This document shows, piece by piece, positions 1 to 8,545 of a DNA stretch of 64,000 bases (position 1 is its first letter; the number at the start of each line of letters is the position of its first letter). Below the pieces are notes generated by a model. The model did not search any database. It saw only the letters and a list, made by a program, of their open reading frames with translations, and had not been told where the DNA came from. Position numbers and translations under genes: made by a program. This DNA is from 66-474 sp963771735. Lineage in GTDB: Bacteria; Pseudomonadota; Gammaproteobacteria; Xanthomonadales; Rhodanobacteraceae. Location of the stretch: contig CAVYUN010000002.1 of assembly GCA_963771735.1 (NCBI GenBank), positions 62,001 to 126,000 of the forward strand. Direction: 5' to 3'.

Positions 1-450
1 GCCGTGCTCGGCGTGCGGCGTCAACAATTGCCATGTCGTCACGCTTCCGTAGAACAGGCCACGCGGCGTGCCGGCCGTGACGACGATGCGACCATTGCCG
101 ATCGCGATGCGATAACCCGCGTCGTCGGCGATGCCCGCGTGCGGATCGATGCGAAACACGATCGTGGCCGGCGACTGCTTGCCGGCTGCCGTCTCCACCT
201 TCAAGCGCAGTCCGCTTGTGTCCGCGACCAGCGCGGCAAATCGCCGCGCGATGGCCGGAGCCTGCGCATCGCCCGCCGACTGCACGAGCACGCGATCACC
301 GTCCTTGACCGTGACCGAGCCCTGTCCGGCCGGATGCATTTCGGCAGGCTGCGGCAACAACGACCACGCGGGGACCGGCGACGCAGCCTGGGCGCAATGG
401 CACGCGACAAGCGCGACCAAGACCACGATCAATGAACGGATTTTGTGCAC
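1..450 (-). CDS. Beta-N-acetylhexosaminidase (GH20), N-terminal part only
   Basis: The first 150 codons of a secreted glycoside hydrolase lie here; the rest is beyond the window edge. The start is GTG at 450, preceded by GGGAGAAA, and opens a Sec signal peptide ending near AQA. The mature part matches the GH20b domain that precedes the GH20 barrel: a PxPAEMHPAG start, then YRI and the hallmark GTPRGLFYGSVTTWQLL near residues 130-145. GH20 enzymes release terminal GlcNAc from chitooligosaccharides, which fits the nag locus. It is last in the GH9-nagX-GH20 series, 41 bp after nagX. The catalytic Asp-Glu pair is outside the window, so the family call rests on the N-terminal domain. Confidence 0.8.
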   Translation of the reverse strand, partial: MHKIRSLIVVLVALVACHCAQAASPVPAWSLLPQPAEMHPAGQGSVTVKDGDRVLVQSAGDAQAPAIARRFAALVADTSGLRLKVETAAGKQSPATIVFRIDPHAGIADDAGYRIAIGNGRIVVTAGTPRGLFYGSVTTWQLLTPHAEHG

Positions 451-490
451 GAACTTTCTCCCGGATACATCCGGTCCTTCTCGGGACCGT

Positions 491-1585
491 TCAGATCTTC
501 AGATACCAGCCGCGGCGGTCCATGCTCCACACGATGATCCACCACAGCAGCACGAACAACAGCGCGAACACCAGCGAAGCGACATACGGCCCGGCCAGCG
601 GCGTGACGAGGTGTGCGATCGGCCGGTACAGCAGCACGTCCAGACCGGTCGCCGGCAGCAACACCTGCATGATTTCCGATCCGGCATAGGCGGTGATGGC
701 GTTGATGCCGAAGCGCCGACCCCACGGCGGCCAGCCGCGCAGTTCGATGAGCCAATGGAAGGCCAGCAACGCGAGCACGCTCCAGCCGGCGGTCCACAGG
801 GTGAACGACGGCGTCCACAGGTTCTTGTTGAACGGCATCCAGTAGTGCCACGCCCAACCCGCGACCAGCAGCACGAATGCGCCGACCAACAGCCGACGCA
901 GATGCGATTGTCGCAGCCACGCACCGGCGCAAAGTCCCAGCAGGCTGGTTACGATCGCATCCAGCGTGCTGAGCAGGCCTTCGGGATCGTGGCCCTGTCC
1001 CGTGGCCGCGTTGAAATTCCAGACGTCGCGACCGAACGCCCAGGTGTCCACGCGGTCGACGACGTTGTCCCATTTGGCCAGCGTGCCGCCCGACGCCAGG
1101 ATCAGCGTGTAGGCGATCAGCAGCCCCGCGATCGCGGCCCACCACACCCGGCGCGGCGCGTGGATCGCCAGCATCGCGGCGGCCGCGAAACACACGCCGA
1201 TGCGTTGCAGCACGCCGGCCCAGCGCATGTCGCGCCCCGGCAGCAACCATGCAGCGAGCGCATTGATCAGCAGGCCCAACGCGACGATGCGCAGCGCGCG
1301 CCACAACGCGGCGTTGCGCAGCGCGGATCTGTCCTCTCGCGTTTCCAGCCGCGGCAAGATCGCCAGCGCGACCGACACACCCATGATGAACAGGAACATC
1401 GGGAAGATGAAATCGGTCGGCGTGCAGCCATTCCACGCGGCGTGGTCGAGCGGCCGGAACACGTGACTCCAGTCGCCGGGATCGTTGACCAGCAGCATCG
1501 CCGCCACGGTGACTCCACGCAGCGCGTCCACCGATGCGAGTCGGTTGCCGGACGTCGTCACTGCTCGTTCACTCCCGGCGGTCAT
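491..1585 (-). CDS. nagX: NagX-like multipass membrane protein (DUF5009 / heparan-alpha-glucosaminide acetyltransferase-like)
   Basis: A 364-residue inner-membrane protein with about ten hydrophobic segments. The N-terminal motif RLASVDALRGVTVAAMLLVN is typical of the DUF1624/DUF5009 acyltransferase-like family, followed by PLDHAAWNGCTPTDFIFPMF. Family members in Xanthomonas and Shewanella nag clusters are called NagX and are thought to move or modify GlcNAc; the biochemistry is not settled. An upstream in-frame codon at 1630 would overlap the GH9 gene. ATG at 1585 leaves 19 bp after the GH9 stop and is preferred. The gene is probably co-transcribed with GH9 and GH20. Confidence 0.82.
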   Translation of the reverse strand: MTAGSERAVTTSGNRLASVDALRGVTVAAMLLVNDPGDWSHVFRPLDHAAWNGCTPTDFIFPMFLFIMGVSVALAILPRLETREDRSALRNAALWRALRIVALGLLINALAAWLLPGRDMRWAGVLQRIGVCFAAAAMLAIHAPRRVWWAAIAGLLIAYTLILASGGTLAKWDNVVDRVDTWAFGRDVWNFNAATGQGHDPEGLLSTLDAIVTSLLGLCAGAWLRQSHLRRLLVGAFVLLVAGWAWHYWMPFNKNLWTPSFTLWTAGWSVLALLAFHWLIELRGWPPWGRRFGINAITAYAGSEIMQVLLPATGLDVLLYRPIAHLVTPLAGPYVASLVFALLFVLLWWIIVWSMDRRGWYLKI

Positions 1586-1604
1586 TCTTTCGACACTCCG
1601 TGCT

Positions 1605-3474
1605 TCAATCGTGCGGCAGGCTGATGGCATACATGTACCACGCTGCGTGCGGCAGCCATTGCTCGCCCCAGCGCCAGTCGTCGTCCTTGCCGGTCTGGGC
1701 GTAACCGAGGTCGAACGCGATGCCGTCGTCCTCGCCGTGCAAGCCGGCGGTGATGCCGTTGATGATGGCGCCGGGCGCGCTGGTGTATTCCCAGGAATCG
1801 AAGAACATGTACTGGATGTTGCGGTGGCCGCTGCCGATCAGCATGCAGGTGTCGTAGGGGTTGCGACCGAGGATCCAGTGCAACTGGTTCCACGCGTAGT
1901 CCTGCAGTTGTGCCTGGAACGTCGGGTCGTCGGCGAACAGCGGCGCCGCGACCCGTGCCGCGGCCGCGAGCGATGCGAGTCGCGCATCCTCGCCCTGCCA
2001 CCAGGTGCCGGCGGCGCCATGCGGGAAAAAGAATTTCACGACGGACTTTCCGCCCCTGAGTTGTACGAGTTCGCGCGCGTAGCCGAACGGATTGTTGACG
2101 TCGGCGGTGATGCGCAACTGGAACGCCATCGAGCGGCGGATCGCATCACGCGCTTGCAGCTTGCGCGCGGGCGTGGCGATCGTCGCATATTCGGCCAGCG
2201 CCACCACCGGCATGCCGTCGTCGGTGGCATTGAAGAATGGCGCATCACCGTTGCCGGCACGCCAGTAATCGCGATGCCCATCGTGCTTCGTCAACCGCAT
2301 GATCAGCCGATCGGCCCAGGCGTTCGCCTGCGCGCGCCAAGTCTCGTCGTGCGTGGCGCGATACAACTCCGTTGCCGCCAGCAACGCGCAAAAATCGTCG
2401 ACGATATCCGGCTTGCCGTCGTCCAGCACTTCGCGATCGTGGTGCTCAAGGAACCGGTAGGCTTGCTCGGCGGTTTCGAGATAACGCTGGCTGGAATAAT
2501 CGCCATGCTCCGGCAACGTGCTGGCCGCGGCGAGCGCCGCGATCGCCAGGCCGCCGCCGGTGCCGAAGCTGGCTTCGTAATCGCGCGGCCATACCGGCTT
2601 GCCCGTTTCGGCGGAGCCGGCGCTACCGGGGGTGGTCTTGATCACCTGGCGGACGTTGGTCGGCTCGATCAGGCGATCTTTCGCCAGTTTGCCTCGTCCG
2701 GGTGCGCTGATGCCCTGGTAGAACGAACCATCCGGCACATGCATGCGGACCAGGAAATCCGCGCCATAGGTTGCTTCGTCGAGCAAGCGCCGTTGGTACT
2801 GGCTGAAGTTCGGATCGTGCGTGGCTTCGAGATTGCGCAAGGTGGCGACAAGCGTCCACGCCACCAGCGACACTTCCTGGTGATTGCCCTCCGCCAGATG
2901 CACACCGTAATCGCCGGTCGCCGCCAGCCAGCCGCCGTGCAGGTCGACGTATGCCGGCCCGGCCGGATCGGGATTCTTCAGATGGGCATCGGCGCGATCG
3001 AAATCGCCGCTGACGCGCTGGCCCTTGAAGTAGTAAATGACGTTCGAGAGCGTGTAGCGGTCCAGCACGACGTCGGCGATGCGGAACGGGAATGATGAAA
3101 CATTGGCGTTGCCGGTGACTTCGATCCGATAACGGCCCGGCGTTTTCAGCCCTGAAAAGTCGATCGTCCAGTAATGCCAGTCGTGCCAGTGGTCGACCTG
3201 CCCCGCCGCCCGTGGAACGCCCCGCAAGACCACCTTGCCGGCCTGTTCATCGACGACCTCGAATGCGTTGAAACGGTCGTCGTCCGAGCCTTGCACGATC
3301 GCGTGCTTGGGCGCCTAGCGTGTCGTAACCGACCTGGTCGACCAGCACCAGCGGACGTTGCGGTGCAGAAACCTGCCCGGCGAGTGCGGTCGACGGTGCC
3401 ACCATGATTCCGCAACACGGGCTCGCCGCCAGCATCAAGGCAAACAGTCGGCGCATGCCTTGCACGATTTCCAT
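1605..3474 (-). pseudogene. GH9 family glycoside hydrolase (likely exo-glucosaminidase), one frameshift
   Basis: After correction the protein is about 622 residues. It has a signal peptide (MRRLFALMLAASPCCG...), a CelD_N-type Ig domain starting PLVLVDQVGYDTLGA, then a GH9 (alpha/alpha)6 barrel with YDTCMLIGSGHRNIQYMFFD near the C-terminus. Reading breaks at 3309-3311, where one extra base turns the expected GAKHAIVQGSDDDRF into another frame; removing it restores a continuous gene. In Vibrio and Photobacterium nag/chitobiose clusters GH9 members act as exo-beta-glucosaminidases, which fits better here than cellulase. ATG codons at 3474 and 3456 are both possible; GGAGG lies directly before the first. 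It may be intact if the extra base is a sequence error. Confidence 0.78.
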
Positions 3475-3529
3475 CCTCCACGATTGGTGCGGCGCGTTGC
3501 CGCAACGGAAGGTGCGCCCAATCGTCGCC

Positions 3530-3562
3530 AAAAAAAACGGGCCGGGATGCCATACCGGCCCG
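3530..3562 (-). terminator. Rho-independent terminator after the TonB receptor gene
   Basis: Read on the minus strand, an 8-bp G+C stem (CGGGCCGG / CCGGCCCG, 3555-3562 with 3538-3545) is followed directly by eight T residues (3537-3530). It lies about 130 bp past the receptor stop and just before the GH9 gene. It should separate glk-receptor transcription from GH9-nagX-GH20, or act as an attenuator between them. Confidence 0.85.
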
Positions 3563-3692
3563 CAACGCTGGAGAGCAAGTGGCTCCTCCCGATGAAACCC
3601 GGCAGTCTCCGCAACGACAGCACATCACGCGGAGACGCTGAAATGCATGACCACGGCGTCGGTGGCGCGCACGCCACCGACGCTTCGGCGCC

Positions 3693-6600
3693 TTACTGCT
3701 GTCCCTGCTCGATACCCTCGCCTCCGACCTTGAACTCGACGCGACGGTTGCGCTGGCGCCCGGCCGCAGTCTTGTTGGTATCGATCGGATCGGATTCGCC
3801 GAATCCCTTGACCGCGGTGATACGACTGGCATCGATGCCGTGCCCGGTCAGATACTGGTCGACGATGCCGGCACGCCGCTCCGACAGCTTCTGGTTGTAG
3901 GCGGCACTGCCGCGCGAATCGGTGTAGCCGTCGATCTCGACCTGGACTTGCGGATACCGGTTGAGCGTATCCACGGCCTGGCTCAGGATGGCGATCGATG
4001 CCGAAGCCGGCGCCATCAGCGTCGGACCGATGTCGGTCTCGCCCGGCCTGGGCCGATCGAACTTGAAGTTCACGCCACGCAGGTCGATGACCACCTTTTG
4101 CGGTGGCGGCGGCGGTGGCGGTGCGGCCGGCGGCGGCGGTGGCGGCGGCGGTGTCGCCGGCGGCAACGGAGCAGCCGGTGCGCTGCCGAACTTGAAGTTC
4201 GCCGTGAGGTAGTACTGGCGACCGTTCACGTAGAAAGCCTCGGGTGCGGTGCTGAACCCGAGTCCCGCCTGCGCACCATTGATGAAATAGCGCAGTTTCG
4301 GGTTGTTGAGGTTCATCGCGTCGAACGTGAAGCTCACGTGGTCGTTGAGCGTGTAGCCCGCGGAGAACGACAGGTAGCCCTGGCCTTGTTGCCAGTACGG
4401 CAACAACGGCATGCCGGCCCCCGAGTTGCTCATCACGCCGTCGTAGAACTTGGAGCGATAGGTGTAATTGATGCGGGCATTCCAGTGCGTGTTTTCGTAA
4501 TAGACCGACGCGTTGGCGGTGTTTTTCGAGGTACCGAACAACGGGCGGTTGCCGGCTGCGACGTTGTTGCCGGGCGTTCCGTCCGGGTTGTAAAGGTAAG
4601 TGCCCCCGGATGCGTGTCCCTGGGCGTAGGTGTAGTTGAACGACACGCCGAAGTGGTCGCCGATCGGCTGGATGTAGTTCAGCGTCACGCCCCTGAGGGT
4701 GCCGTCGACGTTGATCGGGATGCTGACCAGGTACTGGCTGTAGATGGGTGCGCCCGACGGATTGGTCGCTTTGTTGTAGGTCAGGTAATTGTTGAGATAG
4801 GTGCCGGTTGTCGAGCCATAGTCGTAATAGTTGTGCAAATCCATCTGGTACACGCTGGCCGCCAACAGGCCGCGTTTGGCGAAATACCACTCGAGCGACG
4901 CACTGAAGTTGGTGGAAAGAATGGGCTTCAGGCGTGGATTGGCGCCGCTACCCGCGCCTATCGCGCCCTGCGTGGTCGGGTCGGTCAGGTTGAGGAAGCC
5001 GGCCAACTGGTTGTAGTCCTGCCGCGTCAGCGTCTGCGATGCGGCGAAACGGGCCAACAGGTCGCCATCCTGATCGAGCTTGAAGTTCAAATTGAAGCTT
5101 GGCAATACCTTGTTGTAATTGTGCTTGTAGTAATTCCAGTACCAGCCGCCCGGATAGAACGCGGAATTGAGGAACGGGCCGGAATAGCTGGATTCCTGGA
5201 TGCCGGGACTGGTGTAGCCGATGTTCTCGTCGGTGGACACGTAGCGCAGGCCCACGTTGCCGGTCCACCTGTCGCCACTGAAATTGGCCTGGATGTAGGC
5301 AGCACCGTTCTTCTCCGACATCGAGTAGATGTCATTCGGATAGAAGCGCGAGCTGGTATCGCCTGTCACCGCACGATTGGCATACAACGCGTTCAACTGT
5401 GAAAGCTGAGCCGGGGTCCAGTACCAGATGTTGGTCGGCATCTGGCCCACGCCCACGTTGCTGGCGAAGTCGCTCGGGTAATTGCCGCCGGCCGACGGAT
5501 AAATCGTGGAACCTTGTCCGAATTGAACTGCCGATGCGAAATTCGGGCCCTGGGCCACGGCCGTCGGGCTGTCGTGGTTGTGTTTGGCGTAACGCACGCC
5601 GAAGTCAAGCGAGGACAGGGCGCCGGCGTTGTCGAAATCGTATTCGCCGTCGGCCTGGAACCAGCGTTCCTTGTCGACCACGTGCACGCCCTGGTCACCA
5701 AAGATCCAGTCCAGCCCCATCGTCGCCGGATTGAAGGCGGAATTGTTGCCGCTCATCGACCAGTTCAGCGGAGCGCCGGTGCCGTTCATCGCATAGCTGG
5801 CGGTCGAACCATAACCCGTGTCCATCTCCATCACGTCCTGGGTCGGGGTGTTGCCGGTGCCACGCGTGGTGCCCAGTTGGAACTTGAAGTCCAGGTTCTG
5901 GCTGGCCTGCCAATCCGTATCGAGGGTGACGAACTGGCTGGATTCACTCTCGCCCGGGCGCGAGATCATGTCGTAGATGCCCTGCGAAATCGAGGGGTCA
6001 CCGGGCAGATTGGCGCTGGTCAGGATGTTGCCCTGGATCGTTCCGGTCACGGCCTGCTTCGGCAGCTGGTCGCGCGTGCGCAACATGTAGTTGCGGTTGT
6101 AGTCGCTGGCGTCCATCTTGGAATAGAACGCATCCAGGTTGAAGGTCAGGTTGTCGGTGGGCCGCCATTGCACGTCGATCGACCCACCCTTGCGCTTGCG
6201 CGTCTGGGTGAACAACGCGGCGCCCGGCAAGTTGGGGTAGAACACGCCGGTGCTGGCACTGCCCGGCGTCGCGGCCGACAGGCCCAGTGAATTGGCCGCT
6301 ACGGAACCAGTCGGAATGTAGGAGTAGCCGAGGATCTCCTGGCCCTCGCGTTGCAGTGAACGTTCTTCATAAAAACCTTGCACCATTACGCCAAAGGTGT
6401 TGCTGGCATTCTTCCAGTTGAGCAGGCCGTTGAATTGCGGCTTGGTGTCGCCGGGCAGGTCCGCATACACGGCGCCCACGCTGGCCTCGGCCGAAAACGG
6501 CTTGCTGAAATCCAGCGGCTTGCGCGTGATGATGTCGATCGTGCCGGCCGCGCCGCCTTCCAGCAGCTTGGCTTCCGGCGTCATGTGCACTACCACCTGG

Positions 6601-7109
6601 TTGACGATTTCCGAAGGCAGCATGGAATAGCTGACGCTGCGCGTGCCGCCGCTTCCCAGGATGAACCAGTCACCGGACGCGACGGCGTGGCCATTGATGG
6701 TGGTCAGCGTGAGCGATGGTGCGCTGCCGCGGATGCTGGCACGGTCGGCCTCGTCGAAACCACCCTCTGCGCCGGCGGCGTCGGCGATGTTCACGCCCGG
6801 CAACTGGGCGATGGTGTCGGCCACGTTCTTGGCCGGCAACTTGCCGATGTCTACGGCGGACACGACTTCAACCTGCGAATTTGCCGCGCGCTTGGTTTCC
6901 AGGGACAGTGCCTGCGCGGCGCGCACGCCGACCACCTGCACGGTGCCCAGCGTCTGCAGGGTATCCTTCTTGTCCTTGTTCGCCTGCGCCTGCTGTTGAT
7001 CGGTATCGCTGTTCTGGCTCTGCGGCGAGGCGTTCTGGGCCTGGGCTGCTGCTGCGAACAACAGCGCTGTGGCGATGCTCGCCGAAAGCATGCTCTTGCG
7101 GAATTTCAT
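3693..7109 (-). CDS. TonB-dependent receptor fused to a C-terminal OmpA peptidoglycan-binding domain
   Basis: A 1138-residue outer-membrane protein. ATG at 7109 follows AAGGGG and opens a signal peptide (MKFRKSMLSASIATALLFAA). The plug starts near residue 45 and carries VEVVSAVDIGKLPAKNVADT, typical of Xanthomonas carbohydrate receptors. The barrel closes with the usual aromatic C-terminus, QYYLTANFKF, near residue 970. Instead of stopping, the frame continues through a proline-rich linker (about 974-1005, coded near 4095-4190) into an OmpA-like domain (about 1006-1138, coded 3696-4094). That domain contains EIDGYTDSRG and the NxxLSxxRA-type helix with RQRNRRVEFKV. Both ends of a TonB barrel face the periplasm, so the extra domain could bind peptidoglycan. 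Neighbouring nag genes point to chitooligosaccharide uptake. It lies 73 bp downstream of glk, probably in one transcript. Confidence 0.93.
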   Translation of the reverse strand: MKFRKSMLSASIATALLFAAAAQAQNASPQSQNSDTDQQQAQANKDKKDTLQTLGTVQVVGVRAAQALSLETKRAANSQVEVVSAVDIGKLPAKNVADTIAQLPGVNIADAAGAEGGFDEADRASIRGSAPSLTLTTINGHAVASGDWFILGSGGTRSVSYSMLPSEIVNQVVVHMTPEAKLLEGGAAGTIDIITRKPLDFSKPFSAEASVGAVYADLPGDTKPQFNGLLNWKNASNTFGVMVQGFYEERSLQREGQEILGYSYIPTGSVAANSLGLSAATPGSASTGVFYPNLPGAALFTQTRKRKGGSIDVQWRPTDNLTFNLDAFYSKMDASDYNRNYMLRTRDQLPKQAVTGTIQGNILTSANLPGDPSISQGIYDMISRPGESESSQFVTLDTDWQASQNLDFKFQLGTTRGTGNTPTQDVMEMDTGYGSTASYAMNGTGAPLNWSMSGNNSAFNPATMGLDWIFGDQGVHVVDKERWFQADGEYDFDNAGALSSLDFGVRYAKHNHDSPTAVAQGPNFASAVQFGQGSTIYPSAGGNYPSDFASNVGVGQMPTNIWYWTPAQLSQLNALYANRAVTGDTSSRFYPNDIYSMSEKNGAAYIQANFSGDRWTGNVGLRYVSTDENIGYTSPGIQESSYSGPFLNSAFYPGGWYWNYYKHNYNKVLPSFNLNFKLDQDGDLLARFAASQTLTRQDYNQLAGFLNLTDPTTQGAIGAGSGANPRLKPILSTNFSASLEWYFAKRGLLAASVYQMDLHNYYDYGSTTGTYLNNYLTYNKATNPSGAPIYSQYLVSIPINVDGTLRGVTLNYIQPIGDHFGVSFNYTYAQGHASGGTYLYNPDGTPGNNVAAGNRPLFGTSKNTANASVYYENTHWNARINYTYRSKFYDGVMSNSGAGMPLLPYWQQGQGYLSFSAGYTLNDHVSFTFDAMNLNNPKLRYFINGAQAGLGFSTAPEAFYVNGRQYYLTANFKFGSAPAAPLPPATPPPPPPPPAAPPPPPPPQKVVIDLRGVNFKFDRPRPGETDIGPTLMAPASASIAILSQAVDTLNRYPQVQVEIDGYTDSRGSAAYNQKLSERRAGIVDQYLTGHGIDASRITAVKGFGESDPIDTNKTAAGRQRNRRVEFKVGGEGIEQGQQ

Positions 7110-7182
7110 GACGTACCCCTTCTCTCGCTCACCAGGTGATGGGTGCCGAAGCGCCCGAATGGATGTGTTGCGGAAAACCCCT

Positions 7183-8244
7183 TCATGCCGCCGTCCCGTC
7201 GCCCATGGCACGGCAGTGCGCAGAACTGCGCACGTGTTCTTCGAGATACCAAAGTGCCGCGCCCGTGACGCCATGACGACCGTGCTCGATCAGGCGCACC
7301 GGCACGCGTTGCAAGTATTTCCGCATGCCGCCCTTGCTCAGGAAACGCTGCCCGAAGTGACTCTCCTGAAGCTGCTTGCGAACCTTGGGCAGGACGCCCC
7401 CCGCGAGGTACACGCCGCCATATGACATGAAAGCCATCGCGAGGTTGCCTACGAAACTGCCCAGCACGGCGCAGAACATTTCCACGGTTTCGACGGCATC
7501 GGCATCGCTGCCTGCGCCGGCAGCCGCGGTGACGGCCTCGGGTGTCGCAAGCCGCGGTCCCCGCCCGCTCAGCGCACACAGGGTCGAATACAAGGTCAGC
7601 AGCCCGGGACCGGAAAGGATGCGTTCGTAGGGAACGTATTCGCCACCCGGCGCCAGGTGTGCCAGTACTGCGCGCTCGCGCGCAGTACCCGGCGCGAAAT
7701 CCATCTGCCCTGCTTCGGTCGCGAGCACGCGGACTTCAGGTGAGCCCGACAAACGCACGGCCGCACCCAAACCGGTTCCCGGCCCGATCACGAGCGCCGC
7801 TCCATCCGAGTATGTGTCGGGCCCGCACAGCAACAGGCTGCCGGCTTCCTTGACGTCTTCGAGGGCGTAGGCGAGCGCCTCGAAGTCGTTGAGCAAGGCA
7901 ATGTCGTCGAACGCCAGTGCGTCACGCAGTTGCGACACATTGACCCGCCACGCCAGATTGTCGTTGATGATGGCGTCATCGATGACCTGACCCGCACATG
8001 CGATGACGCAGCGGCGCACCGGCAGCGTCGCTTCGCTGTCGACGAATGCCTTCAGCAGTTCGGCAAGTCCCGGGAAATCCGCGCAGGCGTACTTGCGGTA
8101 AGCCAGCACCTCGAACTCGCGCTCGCCGCCATTGGCCGCACGCATCAGTGCAAGCCGCGCATGCGTTCCGCCCACATCCGCGGCCAGGAACGGCTGGGTA
8201 TGGAGACTGGCGTGCTGGCTCAAATGACTGGCGGCCACACTCAT
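7183..8244 (-). CDS. glk: Glucokinase of the Glk family (possible GlcNAc kinase)
   Basis: A 353-residue cytoplasmic kinase of the Glk (PF02685) type, not the ROK type. The ATP-binding segment FLAADVGGTHARLALM lies near residues 19-34, and a second phosphate motif, VIGPGTGLGAA, is mid-protein. Family members phosphorylate glucose at C6. In Xanthomonas, Glk-like NagK enzymes in nag clusters phosphorylate GlcNAc, which this pathway needs before NagA acts. The gene is divergent from nagP across a 300-bp control region and is the first gene before the TonB receptor. Substrate preference cannot be read from sequence. Confidence 0.88.
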   Translation of the reverse strand: MSVAASHLSQHASLHTQPFLAADVGGTHARLALMRAANGGEREFEVLAYRKYACADFPGLAELLKAFVDSEATLPVRRCVIACAGQVIDDAIINDNLAWRVNVSQLRDALAFDDIALLNDFEALAYALEDVKEAGSLLLCGPDTYSDGAALVIGPGTGLGAAVRLSGSPEVRVLATEAGQMDFAPGTARERAVLAHLAPGGEYVPYERILSGPGLLTLYSTLCALSGRGPRLATPEAVTAAAGAGSDADAVETVEMFCAVLGSFVGNLAMAFMSYGGVYLAGGVLPKVRKQLQESHFGQRFLSKGGMRKYLQRVPVRLIEHGRHGVTGAALWYLEEHVRSSAHCRAMGDGTAA

Positions 8245-8287
8245 CCTGCTCTCGAGCGTCCGGAACGGGCGCCAGTTTGGTCATGCG

Positions 8288-8301
8288 TGACAACGTTGTC
8301 A
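8288..8301. promoter_or_regulatory. Perfect 14-bp palindrome, likely NagR operator
   Basis: TGACAACGTTGTCA reads the same on both strands and has a central CG, as LacI-family operators do. It lies 44 bp upstream of the glk start, in the region shared with the divergent nagP gene, and a LacI-type regulator is encoded at 9905. Assignment to that regulator is inference. Confidence 0.75.
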
Positions 8302-8488
8302 ATTTGCAGCGCAACAAATCAATCGCAGCAATCCTGTAGAGACACGGACCTCGCCGGAAGCTGGAATAATGGCCAGGCACGCCCGTTTTCAGAGCCTTCG
8401 TGTGTTGCGTTGCACCAAATCAAGGGACCGGCCGGTAGTCTGTTTTTCGATGGTCAGGACATGCGATACTCGACACAAGACACGGATC

Positions 8489-8503
8489 TGACAACGTTGG
8501 TCA
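8489..8503. promoter_or_regulatory. Second, imperfect NagR-like operator
   Basis: TGACAACGTTGGTCA repeats the palindrome at 8288 with one extra G in the right half. It lies 43 bp before the proposed nagP ATG at 8546. Two sites about 200 bp apart, one near each divergent gene, suit joint repression of glk-receptor and nagP-nagR-nagB-nagA, possibly with looping. Confidence 0.65.
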
Positions 8504-8545
8504 TCGCATAATCCCGACCCATTGACGCGTACAAAGGCCCGACCC

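Noticed and set aside
131..3095. Long plus-strand open frames opposite nagX and GH9
   Set aside because: The minus-strand genes carry clear membrane and GH9 features; the plus-strand products are Arg/Gln/His-rich and domain-free.
4095..4190. GGC/GGT-rich tract as a microsatellite
   Set aside because: It encodes the proline-rich linker of the receptor. The tract at 14455-14520 does the same in ompA. Repetition follows from the protein, although slippage is possible.
3840..5402. A 520-codon plus-strand open frame opposite the TonB receptor
   Set aside because: It is an antisense shadow of the barrel coding region.
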